Below the pieces are notes generated by a model. It saw only the letters and a program-made list of their open reading frames with translations. It ran no database searches and was not told the origin of the DNA. From an uncultured Pseudomonas sp. (GTDB lineage Bacteria > Pseudomonadota > Gammaproteobacteria > Pseudomonadales > Pseudomonadaceae), in assembly GCF_946885955.1 (NCBI RefSeq), contig NZ_CAMPHI010000009.1, positions 75,974-139,973 on the forward strand: a stretch of DNA of 64,000 nt, given 5' to 3'. Of the stretch, positions 33,986-44,924 are shown one piece after another (the first letter of the stretch is position 1; each line of letters starts with the position of its first letter). The position numbers were made by a program, and so were the translations under genes.

Positions 33986-34785
33986 CAGAGTTCATCCACC
34001 ATTTCACCGGAGCGTTTACGGAACAGGCGCATGCCCAACAGACACAGCGCCAGCGCGAGCAGTGCGGGCGGCCAGAGCGCGGCCCAGTCCGGCCAGGCGC
34101 CGTGCACGAAGATGCCCTGATACGCGGCGATCAGCGGCACCATCGGGTTGAGGTCCAGCAGCGGCTGAATGCCTTCGGGAAGGATCGAGCGCGGGTAGAC
34201 GATCGGGGTGAACCAGAACCAGAACTGCAGGAAGATCCCGACGAACTGCCCGACATCGCGGAAAAACACGTTGAGCACGCCGAGAATGATCCCCAGGCCG
34301 ATGGAGAAGGCGCATTGCACCAGCAGCACCGGGATTGCGCCGAGCACCGCCCAGCCGGGAAAGTTATCGGTCACCACGAGGAAGCCGAGAAACAGCGCGA
34401 AGATGATCGCGAAATTCACTCCGGCGTTGAGCACCACGATCAGCGGCAGGCAGATGCGCGGGAAGCTGAGTTTCTTGATCAGGTTGGCGTGTTCCAGAAA
34501 CACCGCCTGGCTGCGCCCGATCACTTCGGCGAAAAAGCCCCAGGCCAGCACCCCAGCGCACAGGTAGATGCCATACGCCAGGCTGTTGTCCACCCCCGGC
34601 AGCCGGGCTTTCATCAACTGCGAGAAGATCACCGTGTAGACGATGATCATCGATAACGGATTGAGGATGGTCCAGGTCGCGCCTAGCAATGAGTTGCGGT
34701 AGCGCGTTTGAAATTCGCGCTTGACGCTGCCCAACACGAAACCACGGTAATTCCATACCGCGCCCAGCATATGATTCGCCGCCAC
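33985..34785 (-). CDS. wzm: O-antigen ABC transporter permease Wzm
   Basis: The 266-aa ABC-2 permease has the amphipathic start VKREFQTRYRNSLLGATWTI, six helices and the late motif FWFTPIVYPRSILPEGIQPL. It forms the inner-membrane channel for lipid-linked D-rhamnan. It lies between gmd (98-bp gap) and wzt. In P. aeruginosa wbpW occupies that gap, so the spacing here reflects its absence. Confidence 0.92.
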   Translation of the reverse strand: MAANHMLGAVWNYRGFVLGSVKREFQTRYRNSLLGATWTILNPLSMIIVYTVIFSQLMKARLPGVDNSLAYGIYLCAGVLAWGFFAEVIGRSQAVFLEHANLIKKLSFPRICLPLIVVLNAGVNFAIIFALFLGFLVVTDNFPGWAVLGAIPVLLVQCAFSIGLGIILGVLNVFFRDVGQFVGIFLQFWFWFTPIVYPRSILPEGIQPLLDLNPMVPLIAAYQGIFVHGAWPDWAALWPPALLALALCLLGMRLFRKRSGEMVDEL

Positions 34786-34883
34786 TATCGAGCCCTGCCG
34801 TATTGATCATCGAAACGGGCACCGCTTTCAGCGCCCGGATGCATCTCCCGCGCGCCGCCGGCGCCGGGAGCGGATGAGCCGCG

Positions 34884-36778
<1,895 letters not shown>

Positions 36779-37168
36779 GCATGTTCAACCTGTGTAGCGG
36801 CAGTCACTGCCATAGCTATGTGAGCGAGAAACGGCTTAAGTTCAGCGCGGATTTACAGGCCTAAAGTTGGGTCCGCACGGACGGTTGGCGAACCCGCTAC
36901 GGCTGGCGAACTGCCCTGTCGCCGGCTGCAGCCTTGAATTGAACCTGTCGCCAAAAGCGGCAAAAAATCGCAAAAAACAAGCGATCCTCCAGGTTAAGCA
37001 CAGACTCCTACTGCAGCGCCGAAGACCTCGAAACAGCAAACGACCGGCGCGACTGTGCCTGACGCCGCGCGAGGGGCGCGGTGCCGGTTGTAGCGGCGCG
37101 AAGAATGCCGTTCAGCGAACGCTATGGCTGCTATGAAGCATTGAATTACCGGACGACCGGTACCCCTA
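36779..37168. promoter_or_regulatory. Region upstream of rmd (CPA operon promoter presumed)
   Basis: About 390 bp without a supported gene separate rmd from the FkbM methyltransferase gene upstream. It likely carries the promoter of the seven-gene rmd-wbpZ operon. I see an A-rich patch near 36957-36985 but no strong -35/-10 pair and no terminator hairpin with a T run for the upstream operon. Confidence 0.4.
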
Positions 37169-38035
37169 TCAGCGACCGGTGGCCCATCGTTTCGCCTGCG
37201 TGACCAGCGTCACCAGGCGCCATAAGCGGCTGCCGTAAATCGCCGCCAGCTGCGCTTCGGCCGCAGCGGCGCGGCAGCCGTCTGTGGCAGCGGACGTTTG
37301 CGACGCCAGGGGCGGCGCGACCGCATCGAGCGGATGGCTGAGACGATGGCCGGGGCACAGCTGAAAATCATCGAGGACGTTCGGCGGCATCGATAACGGC
37401 GCCATCAGCTGGGACTTTTCCAGTGCCACGTAAAAGCGGTTGATGCCATCGCACAGGGCGAAACGGTAACCGGCGTCGAGAATGATCGAAGCCCATTGCG
37501 GCTCTGTGTCGAACGCCGATTCGATAAGGATGATCCAGGGTCGCCATCGCTGAAAATCGATGCCCCTGAGCACCTGCTCTTCGAAACCCTCGACATCGAT
37601 TTTCAGAAAATGAAGCGGCACCTCGGGACTCAGGTGTTCTTCGCAGATACGGTTCAGCGGGCGCGTCACCACGGTACGCGGGACAAACCGAATGCCGTCG
37701 CTGCTTTGTCGTTGCGCCGTCTCCACGCTGAGCGTCGAGAGTCCGGTGTCCGTCGACTCGAAAAACTCCAGACGATCCTCCTTGTCGCCGATCGCCAGGC
37801 ACAGGTTGATGTCCTCCGGGCGCTCTTCGCACAGCGACCGATGATAGTGCAGCACCGGCTCGATATTGATCCCGCGCCAGCCGCGCTCGTACAGCGAGCG
37901 GGTCACCGAATCGCGAGTCGGGTGGTTGGCGCCGATGTCGATGTAGAAACCGGGGCCGAACAACCGCAGGGCGCGCCAGAGCATCACGTCTTCGAAATTT
38001 TGCGCGTAGGAAATAAAGGGCATGGTTGCAGTCAT
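37169..38035 (-). CDS. FkbM-family SAM methyltransferase
   Basis: The true protein is 288 aa, starting MTATMPFISYAQNFEDVMLW at 38035 through an ATGA overlap with the acyltransferase gene; the far longer open frame upstream is antisense-like overlap and not real. FYIDIGANHPTRDSVT is the SAM site, and VPLHFLKIDVEGFEEQVLRG is the FkbM hallmark. It probably O-methylates a CPA sugar: P. aeruginosa carries methyltransferases beside rmd and its CPA contains 3-O-methyl-rhamnose. The C-terminal 60 residues are variable. Confidence 0.85.
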   Translation of the reverse strand: MTATMPFISYAQNFEDVMLWRALRLFGPGFYIDIGANHPTRDSVTRSLYERGWRGINIEPVLHYHRSLCEERPEDINLCLAIGDKEDRLEFFESTDTGLSTLSVETAQRQSSDGIRFVPRTVVTRPLNRICEEHLSPEVPLHFLKIDVEGFEEQVLRGIDFQRWRPWIILIESAFDTEPQWASIILDAGYRFALCDGINRFYVALEKSQLMAPLSMPPNVLDDFQLCPGHRLSHPLDAVAPPLASQTSAATDGCRAAAAEAQLAAIYGSRLWRLVTLVTQAKRWATGR

Positions 38036-39222
38036 CCTGGCGATGTTGGAGGCGATGAAAGTCTGGAACTGGGCGCCGGCTCGGCCCGCACAACCGGCTC
38101 GGCCGGGGTATCGACGAACAGACGCCGAACGATGCGCTTGCCGTGCTCGCGTAGCGGAGACTCGAGCAGGCGGTAATTGAGCTCGCTGAGCAGCAGGATC
38201 AGCAGCGCCGCGGTCGACACCAGTGGCACCATCCAGGCCGGGCCGAGCGGGCCCTGCTCCGGGGCCAGGCGAAAGTAGAACTCCCGGGTGAAGTAGAACG
38301 CCGGGATATGGATCAGGTAGATCGCATAGGAGCGCACGCCGAGCCAGATCAGCAGGCGCTTGCAGCTGCCTTCCGGGCAGAACAGGTTCTGGTTGTACGA
38401 GGCGATCCAGACCAGCGCGGCCGACAGCAGGGCGATCAGGCCGACGCGGATCGAGACGATCTGCAAGGGTTCCGCGCCAAGCGTGCCGAGGCACAGCAGC
38501 AGCCCCAGCAACACCACACTGCCGAGCCCGCGGCGCGCCAGGAACAGCGGCTGAAACACCCGATAGGAGGGTCGCGTGCTCCAGAGCGCGATCAGCACCC
38601 CGAGCGCCAGCGCATCGGTGCGAAACACCATGGCCAGCGGCGTGCGTACCGAGAACAGCTGAAACGCGACCAAGCCGAGCAAGGCGTATGGCAACCAGCG
38701 GCGACTGAGCACGATCAGCAACGGAAACAGCAGATAGAACTGTTCTTCCAGCGCCAGGCTCCAGTAGACGAAGCTGCTGCCGTACTCGCGCTGCATGAAG
38801 GTCTCGGCGAAACGCACGTTGGCCACCTGCAGCACGGCGGCCATGGTCGCCTCGACGTTGGCCTTGACGCTGCCGAACACCCCGGAGCGATTGAACGCCA
38901 GGGTCGCGAGCAGCATCACCAGCAGCCACAGCCAGGCCGAAGGTAACAACCGCCAGGCCCTGCGCAGCCAGAACGCCAGGCTCAGCCGTAGCGCCGCGGC
39001 GCTGTTCTGTGCGCCTTGCAGCTGCGGCACCAACTGGCGCGCGATGACGAAACCGGACACGGCAAAGAACAGGTCGACACCGACCCAGCCACCGAAATAG
39101 CTGTAAAAGCGCGTCAGCGCCGGGGTCGTCCAGGTAATCAGGTTGGCGCTGGCGTGGTGCACCACCACGAAGAGCACGGCACAGCCGCGCAGCACCTCGA
39201 TATCGTCGATCCGCTGGTTCAT
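38032..39222 (-). CDS. Acyltransferase 3 family membrane protein (CPA O-acetylation, putative)
   Basis: The 396-aa protein starts DDIEVLRGCAVLFVVVHHA and continues GVDLFFAVSGFVIARQLVPQ, both family motifs, with about ten helices. In P. aeruginosa an acetyltransferase gene occupies the equivalent position upstream of rmd. Its acceptor here is presumably D-rhamnan (inference). The gene lies 12 bp after the methyltransferase at 39235. Confidence 0.88.
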   Translation of the reverse strand: MNQRIDDIEVLRGCAVLFVVVHHASANLITWTTPALTRFYSYFGGWVGVDLFFAVSGFVIARQLVPQLQGAQNSAAALRLSLAFWLRRAWRLLPSAWLWLLVMLLATLAFNRSGVFGSVKANVEATMAAVLQVANVRFAETFMQREYGSSFVYWSLALEEQFYLLFPLLIVLSRRWLPYALLGLVAFQLFSVRTPLAMVFRTDALALGVLIALWSTRPSYRVFQPLFLARRGLGSVVLLGLLLCLGTLGAEPLQIVSIRVGLIALLSAALVWIASYNQNLFCPEGSCKRLLIWLGVRSYAIYLIHIPAFYFTREFYFRLAPEQGPLGPAWMVPLVSTAALLILLLSELNYRLLESPLREHGKRIVRRLFVDTPAEPVVRAEPAPSSRLSSPPTSPG

Positions 39223-39234
39223 CGCGAAGCATCC

Positions 39235-40086
39235 TCAAGGTTTGCGGGCGATAACCACCTGACTTTTCGGCATCACCGCATCCAGTGCGTGCTTGATCCG
39301 CGCACCGGCCGGCTGCGCCAGCAACAACGACCAGGTCTGCGCCCAACTTTCCAGCAAGGGATGCCAGGGCGGGTTGAGCGGCTGGTTCTCGCAGGCCCAG
39401 TACAGCGACCACCACACCGAATGATAGAAACCGTAATGACAGCTACGCTCGACGAGCAGCCCGGCATCGCACGCCAACTGTTCCAGTTCACCCTGCTTGA
39501 ACACGCGGATATGGTTGGGCTTCTGGAAGTAGATCGGCGGCGCGATATGCCGCTGCACGCCCTCTATCACCTCGCCAGGTACGGTCAGCAGAAACAGCGC
39601 GCCGGGTTTGCCGACCCGCACCAGTTCGGCCATAAATTGCGCGGGGTCGTCGACATGCTCGAGCACTTCCATGGCCACCACCCGGGTCACCCTGGCGTCG
39701 GGCAGCGGCAGCGGGTTGGCGTCGGTGACCAGGATCTGCACGTTGCGCGGCGACTCCGCCTGCAGGCGCTGGCGGGCGATTTCCAGGCTCTGCGGATCGA
39801 CGTCGGCGAGGATCATTTCCGCACCCTGTTTCGCGCAGAACTGCGCATAGCCGCCCTCGCCGCAACCGATGTCGAGCACCGTGTCCTCGGGGCCGATGGC
39901 AAAACCTTCGAGCAGTTCGCCGCTGTGGTTCTGGATCCAGCCGCTGCCGTGGATGTCGATCAGGCCGATATCCAGCTCCGGCTCGGCGGCGGGCTCCGGC
40001 ACAGGCAGCGGCGCGACCGGCGCGGCGGCGGCGACCAGTTGCAGTTCAGGCGAGGGCGCGAGCAGGCGCTTGATTCGGTTCAGCAT
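39235..40086 (-). CDS. Class I SAM-dependent methyltransferase
   Basis: The 283-aa protein has motif I TVLDIGCGEGGYAQFCAKQG (about 70-89), ILADVDPQSLEIARQRL for the ribose contact, and AMEVLEHVDDPAQFMAELVR. A proline/alanine-rich N-terminus of about 40 residues precedes the fold. It is a clear paralogue of the next gene at 40130; both end MPKSQVVIARKP or a variant. Probable role: sugar O-methylation on the CPA chain. Confidence 0.85.
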   Translation of the reverse strand: MLNRIKRLLAPSPELQLVAAAAPVAPLPVPEPAAEPELDIGLIDIHGSGWIQNHSGELLEGFAIGPEDTVLDIGCGEGGYAQFCAKQGAEMILADVDPQSLEIARQRLQAESPRNVQILVTDANPLPLPDARVTRVVAMEVLEHVDDPAQFMAELVRVGKPGALFLLTVPGEVIEGVQRHIAPPIYFQKPNHIRVFKQGELEQLACDAGLLVERSCHYGFYHSVWWSLYWACENQPLNPPWHPLLESWAQTWSLLLAQPAGARIKHALDAVMPKSQVVIARKP

Positions 40087-40129
40087 GGCTGGATTCCCGT
40101 GATTGGAAAGTGAGCATCGCGGGCCCGGC

Positions 40130-40990
40130 TCAAGCCGGTTTGCGCGCGACTATGACCTGACTCTTGGGCATCAGGTGATCCAACTGCTGTTTGATCGGGG
40201 CGAACTCGGGCATCTGGATCAGCCGGTACCAGAGCTGGGCCCAGTCGTCGAGCAGCGGCGCGTAGGGCGGATGCACCACATCATGGGTCTCGCCGCCGTG
40301 CTGCTCGCCGTTGGCCTTGAACTGCGCCCAATAGATCAGCATCCACAGGCTCCAGTAGAAGCCGTAACCGGCACGCCGCTCGATCACCAGCCCGGCGTCT
40401 TCGACCAGGCGGCCGAAAGCCTCGCGCTCGAATATGCGGATATGGTTGGGCCGTTCGAAGTAATGCGCCGGCGCGCACTGCTCCTGGATATGCTCGGCGA
40501 CCGGGTCCGGCACCGCCAGCAGGTAGAGCGCCCCCGGACGGCCCACGCGCACCAGCTCAGCGAGCATCTTGGCCGGGTCGTCGACGTGCTCGAGCACTTC
40601 GAGGGCGATCACCCGAGTCGCATAGGCATCGGCCAGCGGCAGCGGGTTGCTGTCCGAAACCAGCCCCTCGACGACCCGCGCCGGGGTCCGCGTCAGCTTC
40701 TCGCGCAGCGCTTCGATCTTTTCCGCGACCACGTCGCTGAACACCACGTGGGCACCGCGGGCGGCGCTGAACAGGGTGGCGCCGCCCGCGCCGCAACCGA
40801 CATCCAGCACCACGTCCTGGGCGCCGATGGCGAAGCCGGAAAACAGCTCGTCGCTGGCATTCAGAAACCAGCCGCTCTGCACCGCATCGACCAGCCCGCA
40901 GTCACGCGAGTCCACGTATTCCGGCGGCAACGCGACGGGCGTCGCCTGGGCGCCGAGCAGGCGGCGCCAGCCATCGATGACCCGCGTCAT
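40130..40990 (-). CDS. Class I SAM-dependent methyltransferase (paralogue)
   Basis: The 286-aa protein has VVLDVGCGAGGATLFSAARG near residue 68, VFSDVVAEKIEALREKL, and VIALEVLEHVDDPAKMLAEL, aligned throughout with the 39235 gene, including the tail MPKSQVIVARKPA. A tandem duplication is the simplest origin. It overlaps the end of the upstream glycosyltransferase gene by four bases. Confidence 0.85.
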   Translation of the reverse strand: MTRVIDGWRRLLGAQATPVALPPEYVDSRDCGLVDAVQSGWFLNASDELFSGFAIGAQDVVLDVGCGAGGATLFSAARGAHVVFSDVVAEKIEALREKLTRTPARVVEGLVSDSNPLPLADAYATRVIALEVLEHVDDPAKMLAELVRVGRPGALYLLAVPDPVAEHIQEQCAPAHYFERPNHIRIFEREAFGRLVEDAGLVIERRAGYGFYWSLWMLIYWAQFKANGEQHGGETHDVVHPPYAPLLDDWAQLWYRLIQMPEFAPIKQQLDHLMPKSQVIVARKPA

Positions 40991-42549
40991 GCGTAGGCCC
41001 TCTGTTCGACCGCTAGGAAATCCATCAGGGCGGCGCCGGCGGCCTCCCGCGAGCAGTGCCCGCGCATGCGCTCGATGGCGTTACGCGACAGCTGCCGATA
41101 ACGCTCAGGCTCGTCCTTGACGCATTTGTATGCGGCCCGATAGGCGTCGCGCAGCGACGCCCAGTCGATCTGGTGGCGCTGGGTGCGATAGGCCAGGCGC
41201 GGATCGTGGGACCAGGCGGTGGCGTCCAGCCAGCTGTCGACGACGAAGCCCACCTGCTCGTCGATATAGTCGGCCATGGCCGAGTGACGGGGGGCGATCG
41301 CCGGCTTGCCGCAGGACAGGAACTCCATCAGCGGCAGGCACTGACCCTCGCCATGGGAGGCGTTGACGGTAAAGGCGCTGGCGCGGATCAGGGTGTCGAA
41401 CTCGCTGCCGTCGAGGTAGCCGTGCAGCAGCACGATACGGCACTTGAAGCGCGGCATGCGCGCCATCCAGATCAACATGTCGTGCATCGCCGAAAGGTAT
41501 TCGTTGTGTCCGAGTTTGAACACCAGGGTGGCGTCCGGGGTATCGCGAAAGGCCGCACAAAACGCCGTGAGCATGTCCGCCCAGTTCTTGCGGCCATCGT
41601 AGGGATTGAACAGCGCGGTGAAGATCACCCCGGACAGCTTCACCTGCGTATCGCCCGGCAGCCATTGCGGCATCAGCGGTGTCACGCCAGCGGCCGGCGG
41701 CTGCCTGGGCTCCACGGTATTGCGCGGCTCCAGACGTTTGCCCGGATCGTCGCGGACCAGTTCCAGCACCGCGGCGCTGGCCTGCCGGGTTTTCGGTAGG
41801 AATGGCAAATGCCGACACCAGGCCTTCAGGTACCACTCGCCCAGGTAACGCCGGGTGACCTGCAAACGCGACTGCTGACGCACGGGCGGCGGCACTTCGA
41901 CTTCCGGCGTGGCGCGCTGGCGCTTGAGCGCGTGCTCATGCTCGCGAATCGCCTGCACCACCCGCGCCGTGGCGTTCTTGCCGAAGATATAGGGGCTCAA
42001 CGCCGGGGCCTGACTATCGACCACCACCCCGCCGCGCATTTTCAGCAGCACCGGTTTGCTCAGCGGCAACTCGATCGGCTGCCGCCTGATCCAGGCGAAC
42101 TTGTCCCAGACCGGCGCCGGAATCGCGACTATCGGAAATCCCACGCCCATTTCATTGCGTACCGCGCGCACGGTCAGCTGCGAATGGGTGATGGCCATGG
42201 CGCACTTGCCCAGCACGTGGCGCCAGTCCTGGCGCAGGTCATCGAGCCAGGGCTCGCTGGGGATGCTGTCGAACTCCCAGGCGAACACCGGGATGGTCGG
42301 ACAGCGCAAATCGATCAGGGTTTTCTGCGGTGGCGAGAAGGACAGGAACAGGCAGCGCTGACCCAGCGCTTGGGCCTCGTCGTAGAGGCGGTCGACTTCC
42401 AGCTCCGGCTGCTCGACGAAACGCACCTCGCCGAGCGCCCGCAGCGCCGGAAGGAAATCGCGCAACACGAAGTAATAGCTGTATTCAGGCGCGCCCATGC
42501 TGGTGGCGATATGCGCCGCGGTAACCTGCGAATAGACCAGAATCCTCAT
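40987..42549 (-). CDS. GT-B glycosyltransferase (GT4-type)
   Basis: The 520-aa protein starts MRILVYSQVTAAHIATSMGA at 42549, by an ATGA overlap with the preceding gene; the larger open frame upstream is not coding in this phase. Its acceptor half holds CPTIPVFAWEFDSIPSEPW, and its donor half FTALFNPYDGRKNWADMLTA and VNASHGEGQCLPLMEFLSCG, which is the GT4 nucleotide-sugar region. It parallels the 42546 gene block by block and matches the pair of glycosyltransferases upstream of rmd in P. aeruginosa. Confidence 0.83.
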   Translation of the reverse strand: MRILVYSQVTAAHIATSMGAPEYSYYFVLRDFLPALRALGEVRFVEQPELEVDRLYDEAQALGQRCLFLSFSPPQKTLIDLRCPTIPVFAWEFDSIPSEPWLDDLRQDWRHVLGKCAMAITHSQLTVRAVRNEMGVGFPIVAIPAPVWDKFAWIRRQPIELPLSKPVLLKMRGGVVVDSQAPALSPYIFGKNATARVVQAIREHEHALKRQRATPEVEVPPPVRQQSRLQVTRRYLGEWYLKAWCRHLPFLPKTRQASAAVLELVRDDPGKRLEPRNTVEPRQPPAAGVTPLMPQWLPGDTQVKLSGVIFTALFNPYDGRKNWADMLTAFCAAFRDTPDATLVFKLGHNEYLSAMHDMLIWMARMPRFKCRIVLLHGYLDGSEFDTLIRASAFTVNASHGEGQCLPLMEFLSCGKPAIAPRHSAMADYIDEQVGFVVDSWLDATAWSHDPRLAYRTQRHQIDWASLRDAYRAAYKCVKDEPERYRQLSRNAIERMRGHCSREAAGAALMDFLAVEQRAYA

Positions 42550-44069
42550 GACAATACGCTCGCATCCTGCTGTTTGGATGGGGATAACGGGCTGCGGCGC
42601 GTCTCGCCGTCTTGCCCCAGCTGACGCACGAAGCCGCTCAGGGGCCGGGCCACCACCTCGACCGAGGCGAAGGCCTGCATCGCTTGCAGGGCGTGCGCCG
42701 CCATCCGCCGATAGACCTCGGGCTCGCGCCGCGCCACGCGATAGCTGGCCTGGAACGCCTCCAGCAGCGATTGCCAGTTCAGCCGGTGACGATGGGTGGT
42801 GAACATGCCGGTGGGATCGTGGGGCCAGCAGAACGGTTCGAGAGTGGTCTTCAGCACGAATGCCAGCTGCTCGCTGACGTAATCGGCCATCGCCGTGTGC
42901 ACCGGCGCGATCGCCGGCTTGCCCGCACTGAGGAACTGCATCAGCGGCAGGCACAGGCCCTCGCCGGACGAGGCATTGACGTAATAGCTGGAAGCGTCGA
43001 TCAGCTCGCGGTATTGCCCGTCGTCGAGAAACCCATGCAAGGCGATGACCCGGCAGCGGAACGGCGCCAGGCGCGACAGCAGGGTAATCAGCACGATCCG
43101 GTAGTACTCCAGATCGTGGTGGGTCATCTTGACGATCAAGGTGGCGTCGTCGCTGTGCTTGAACGCCCAGCAAAACGCGGTGATCACCTCGACCCAGTTC
43201 TTGCGGCTGTCGGCGGGGTTGAGCACGGTCGTGTAGACCACGCCGCTGACTTCGAGCGACTGCAACGGCGACTCGGCGGCCGGCGGCTCAGGGGCAACGG
43301 GTTCGGCCGGCGCATCCTGCGCGTTCCCGGCGGCGCCCACGGAACTCTGCGGCAGGCGCATTTCCCGCCACCAGCCTCGCAGCAAAGCCTTGCTCAGCTG
43401 CCAGCTGTCGACGAAGCCGCGCCGCATTGCGGGCGCCGCCTCCACGCATGGCGCCAGTTCGCAGGCGGCTTGCGGATCCGCTGCGGCCGGCGCCTCGATC
43501 GGCTTGCGCACCAGGCCGTCCGCCGACAGACCCAGCAGCGGGCTGTCGATGACGATGCCCTGGAACGGAAAACTCCGCCCGCCCAGGTCGAGCGACAGAG
43601 CCGGCGCCGCATCGACGCCATAACGGTCCCAGACCGGTGCCGGGAGGGCGATCACCGGAAACCCGGCGGGCATGTTATCCGCGACCAGCCGCGCGGCTTC
43701 GCGGCTGGTGCAGACCACGCCCTGCAAGTGGCTGAAGGCATAGCGCCAATCGTTCTGCGGGTTATCGTCCCAGGTGCTCGAAGGCAGGCTGTCGAACTCC
43801 CAGGCGAACACCACCACGGTCGGGCAGCTCAGCCCCAGCGGCGCTTGATGGGGCGGGCTGAAGCTGAAAAACACCACCTCTTCGCCTGCGGCCCGGTAGC
43901 ACTCGCAGAGCGTTTCGACCTGGGCGATGCTGTCGACGATACGCACGCTGCCGAGCCGCTCGAGTGCCGGAATGAAATCCCGCATCAGGAAGAAATAGCT
44001 GTATTCCGGTTTACCGAGGGATCCCTGGATATTGGCCTGATCGATTTTCGATCCCACGAGGATGATCAT
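42546..44069 (-). CDS. GT-B glycosyltransferase (GT4-type), paralogue
   Basis: The 507-aa protein starts at 44069 with MIILVGSKIDQANIQGSLGK. Shared blocks with 40987 are PEYSYFFLMRDFIPALERLG, VFAWEFDSLPSSTWDD, VLNPADSRKNWVEVITAF and VNASSGEGLCLPLMQFLSAG. It leads the six-gene minus unit that extends to 37169. A linker of alanine, proline and glutamate (about 210-290) differs between the two paralogues. Confidence 0.83.
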   Translation of the reverse strand: MIILVGSKIDQANIQGSLGKPEYSYFFLMRDFIPALERLGSVRIVDSIAQVETLCECYRAAGEEVVFFSFSPPHQAPLGLSCPTVVVFAWEFDSLPSSTWDDNPQNDWRYAFSHLQGVVCTSREAARLVADNMPAGFPVIALPAPVWDRYGVDAAPALSLDLGGRSFPFQGIVIDSPLLGLSADGLVRKPIEAPAAADPQAACELAPCVEAAPAMRRGFVDSWQLSKALLRGWWREMRLPQSSVGAAGNAQDAPAEPVAPEPPAAESPLQSLEVSGVVYTTVLNPADSRKNWVEVITAFCWAFKHSDDATLIVKMTHHDLEYYRIVLITLLSRLAPFRCRVIALHGFLDDGQYRELIDASSYYVNASSGEGLCLPLMQFLSAGKPAIAPVHTAMADYVSEQLAFVLKTTLEPFCWPHDPTGMFTTHRHRLNWQSLLEAFQASYRVARREPEVYRRMAAHALQAMQAFASVEVVARPLSGFVRQLGQDGETRRSPLSPSKQQDASVLS

Positions 44070-44390
44070 TGTCAGAGGTAACTCCCTACGTCCGGGCAAT
44101 CCTGCCCGATAGCGCAATTGGTTGTTATGAGCCCTACTGCAATGAATTCCGAGCCTGTTGAGTGTCCTTTGCCCATCCCCCGCATGCCTGTTAGAGGCGT
44201 ATCCAGGGGCGGCCGCGTCAGTTCCCGGCTATTGACCGCAGGTTTTTGCACAAAGTTCGCCGGCCGCTTTGCGTGCCACCGCCGGCTTTGCGCAAGCGGC
44301 CGAGACGCGAGGCAGGCGTTGCAACCAAATGCCCGACGGTCCGGTCAAAGCTGGCACCTGTTAACCGTTGCGTTCGCCCAAGGAACTCGC
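44070..44390. promoter_or_regulatory. Divergent region between the CPA accessory operon and DUF2388 copy 1
   Basis: About 320 bp without a supported gene. It must hold the minus-strand promoter for the glycosyltransferase operon and the plus-strand promoter of the 44391 gene. I found no clear consensus boxes. Confidence 0.4.
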
Positions 44391-44708
44391 ATGAGCCCTC
44401 TACGCCTGCTTGGCCTCAGCACATTACTCAGCTTCGCCACTGGCGCCTCGGCGACCAGCTTCGTGGCGACCACCGATGCGCTGGTCGGCGCCGTCGCCGC
44501 CAGCGTCGATGCCACCTCGGATGCCTCGTCGTCGTTGCGCGATGACAAGGTACTGCTCGCCGCCCGGGACGATGCCGCCAGCTTCGTAGCCAGCCGGGGC
44601 GCGATCCGCGGCGTGCGCTTGCAGGCGGCGCTCATGCATATTCGCCAACGCGCGCCACAACTCGACGCTGACGACCTGCAACTGGCCGAGGCGATTCTCA
44701 GCCTCTGA
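44391..44708 (+). CDS. DUF2388 secreted small protein (copy 1)
   Basis: The 105-aa protein has a signal peptide (LLGLSTLLSFATGASA) and the family core TDALVGAVAASVDATSDASS, then VLLAARDDAASFVASRGAIR, then LQLAEAILSL. The ATG at 44391 has AGGA six bases before it; the in-frame codon at 44118 is far upstream and rejected. DUF2388 proteins are exported Pseudomonas proteins of unknown function. A paralogue follows at 44925. Confidence 0.82.
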   Translation: MSPLRLLGLSTLLSFATGASATSFVATTDALVGAVAASVDATSDASSSLRDDKVLLAARDDAASFVASRGAIRGVRLQAALMHIRQRAPQLDADDLQLAEAILSL

Positions 44709-44924
44709 GCATTGCGGTTTCCGCACCGCCGATCACGACGCTGAAGCGCACGTCTGCGGCCCCGGCAGGCGTATCCGCGGCGCCGTGCTTTCCGCTACGC
44801 TTACCTGCGGCAAGCGCGGTTGCGCCCCGCATTGCGGCGCGCGCTGCATGCCGCCGTGGGAACCGCGACGCCTGCCACTCGTCCAACCTCTTATCGACAT
44901 TCTTTCGCTCTATCGGAGTTCGTC

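Noticed and set aside
31201..34120. Plus-strand frames of 543 and 474 aa opposite wbpX and wzt
   Set aside because: Shadow frames; the minus strand has complete recognised genes with overlapping starts and stops.
38036..39415. N-terminal 460-residue extension of the FkbM methyltransferase frame
   Set aside because: It runs through the acyltransferase gene in the wrong phase (proline/arginine/alanine-rich). The ATGA overlap at 38032-38035 gives the real start.
42550..43173. 208-residue extension of the glycosyltransferase frame at 40987
   Set aside because: It overlaps the coding sequence of the 42546 gene out of phase; the conserved start is at 42549.
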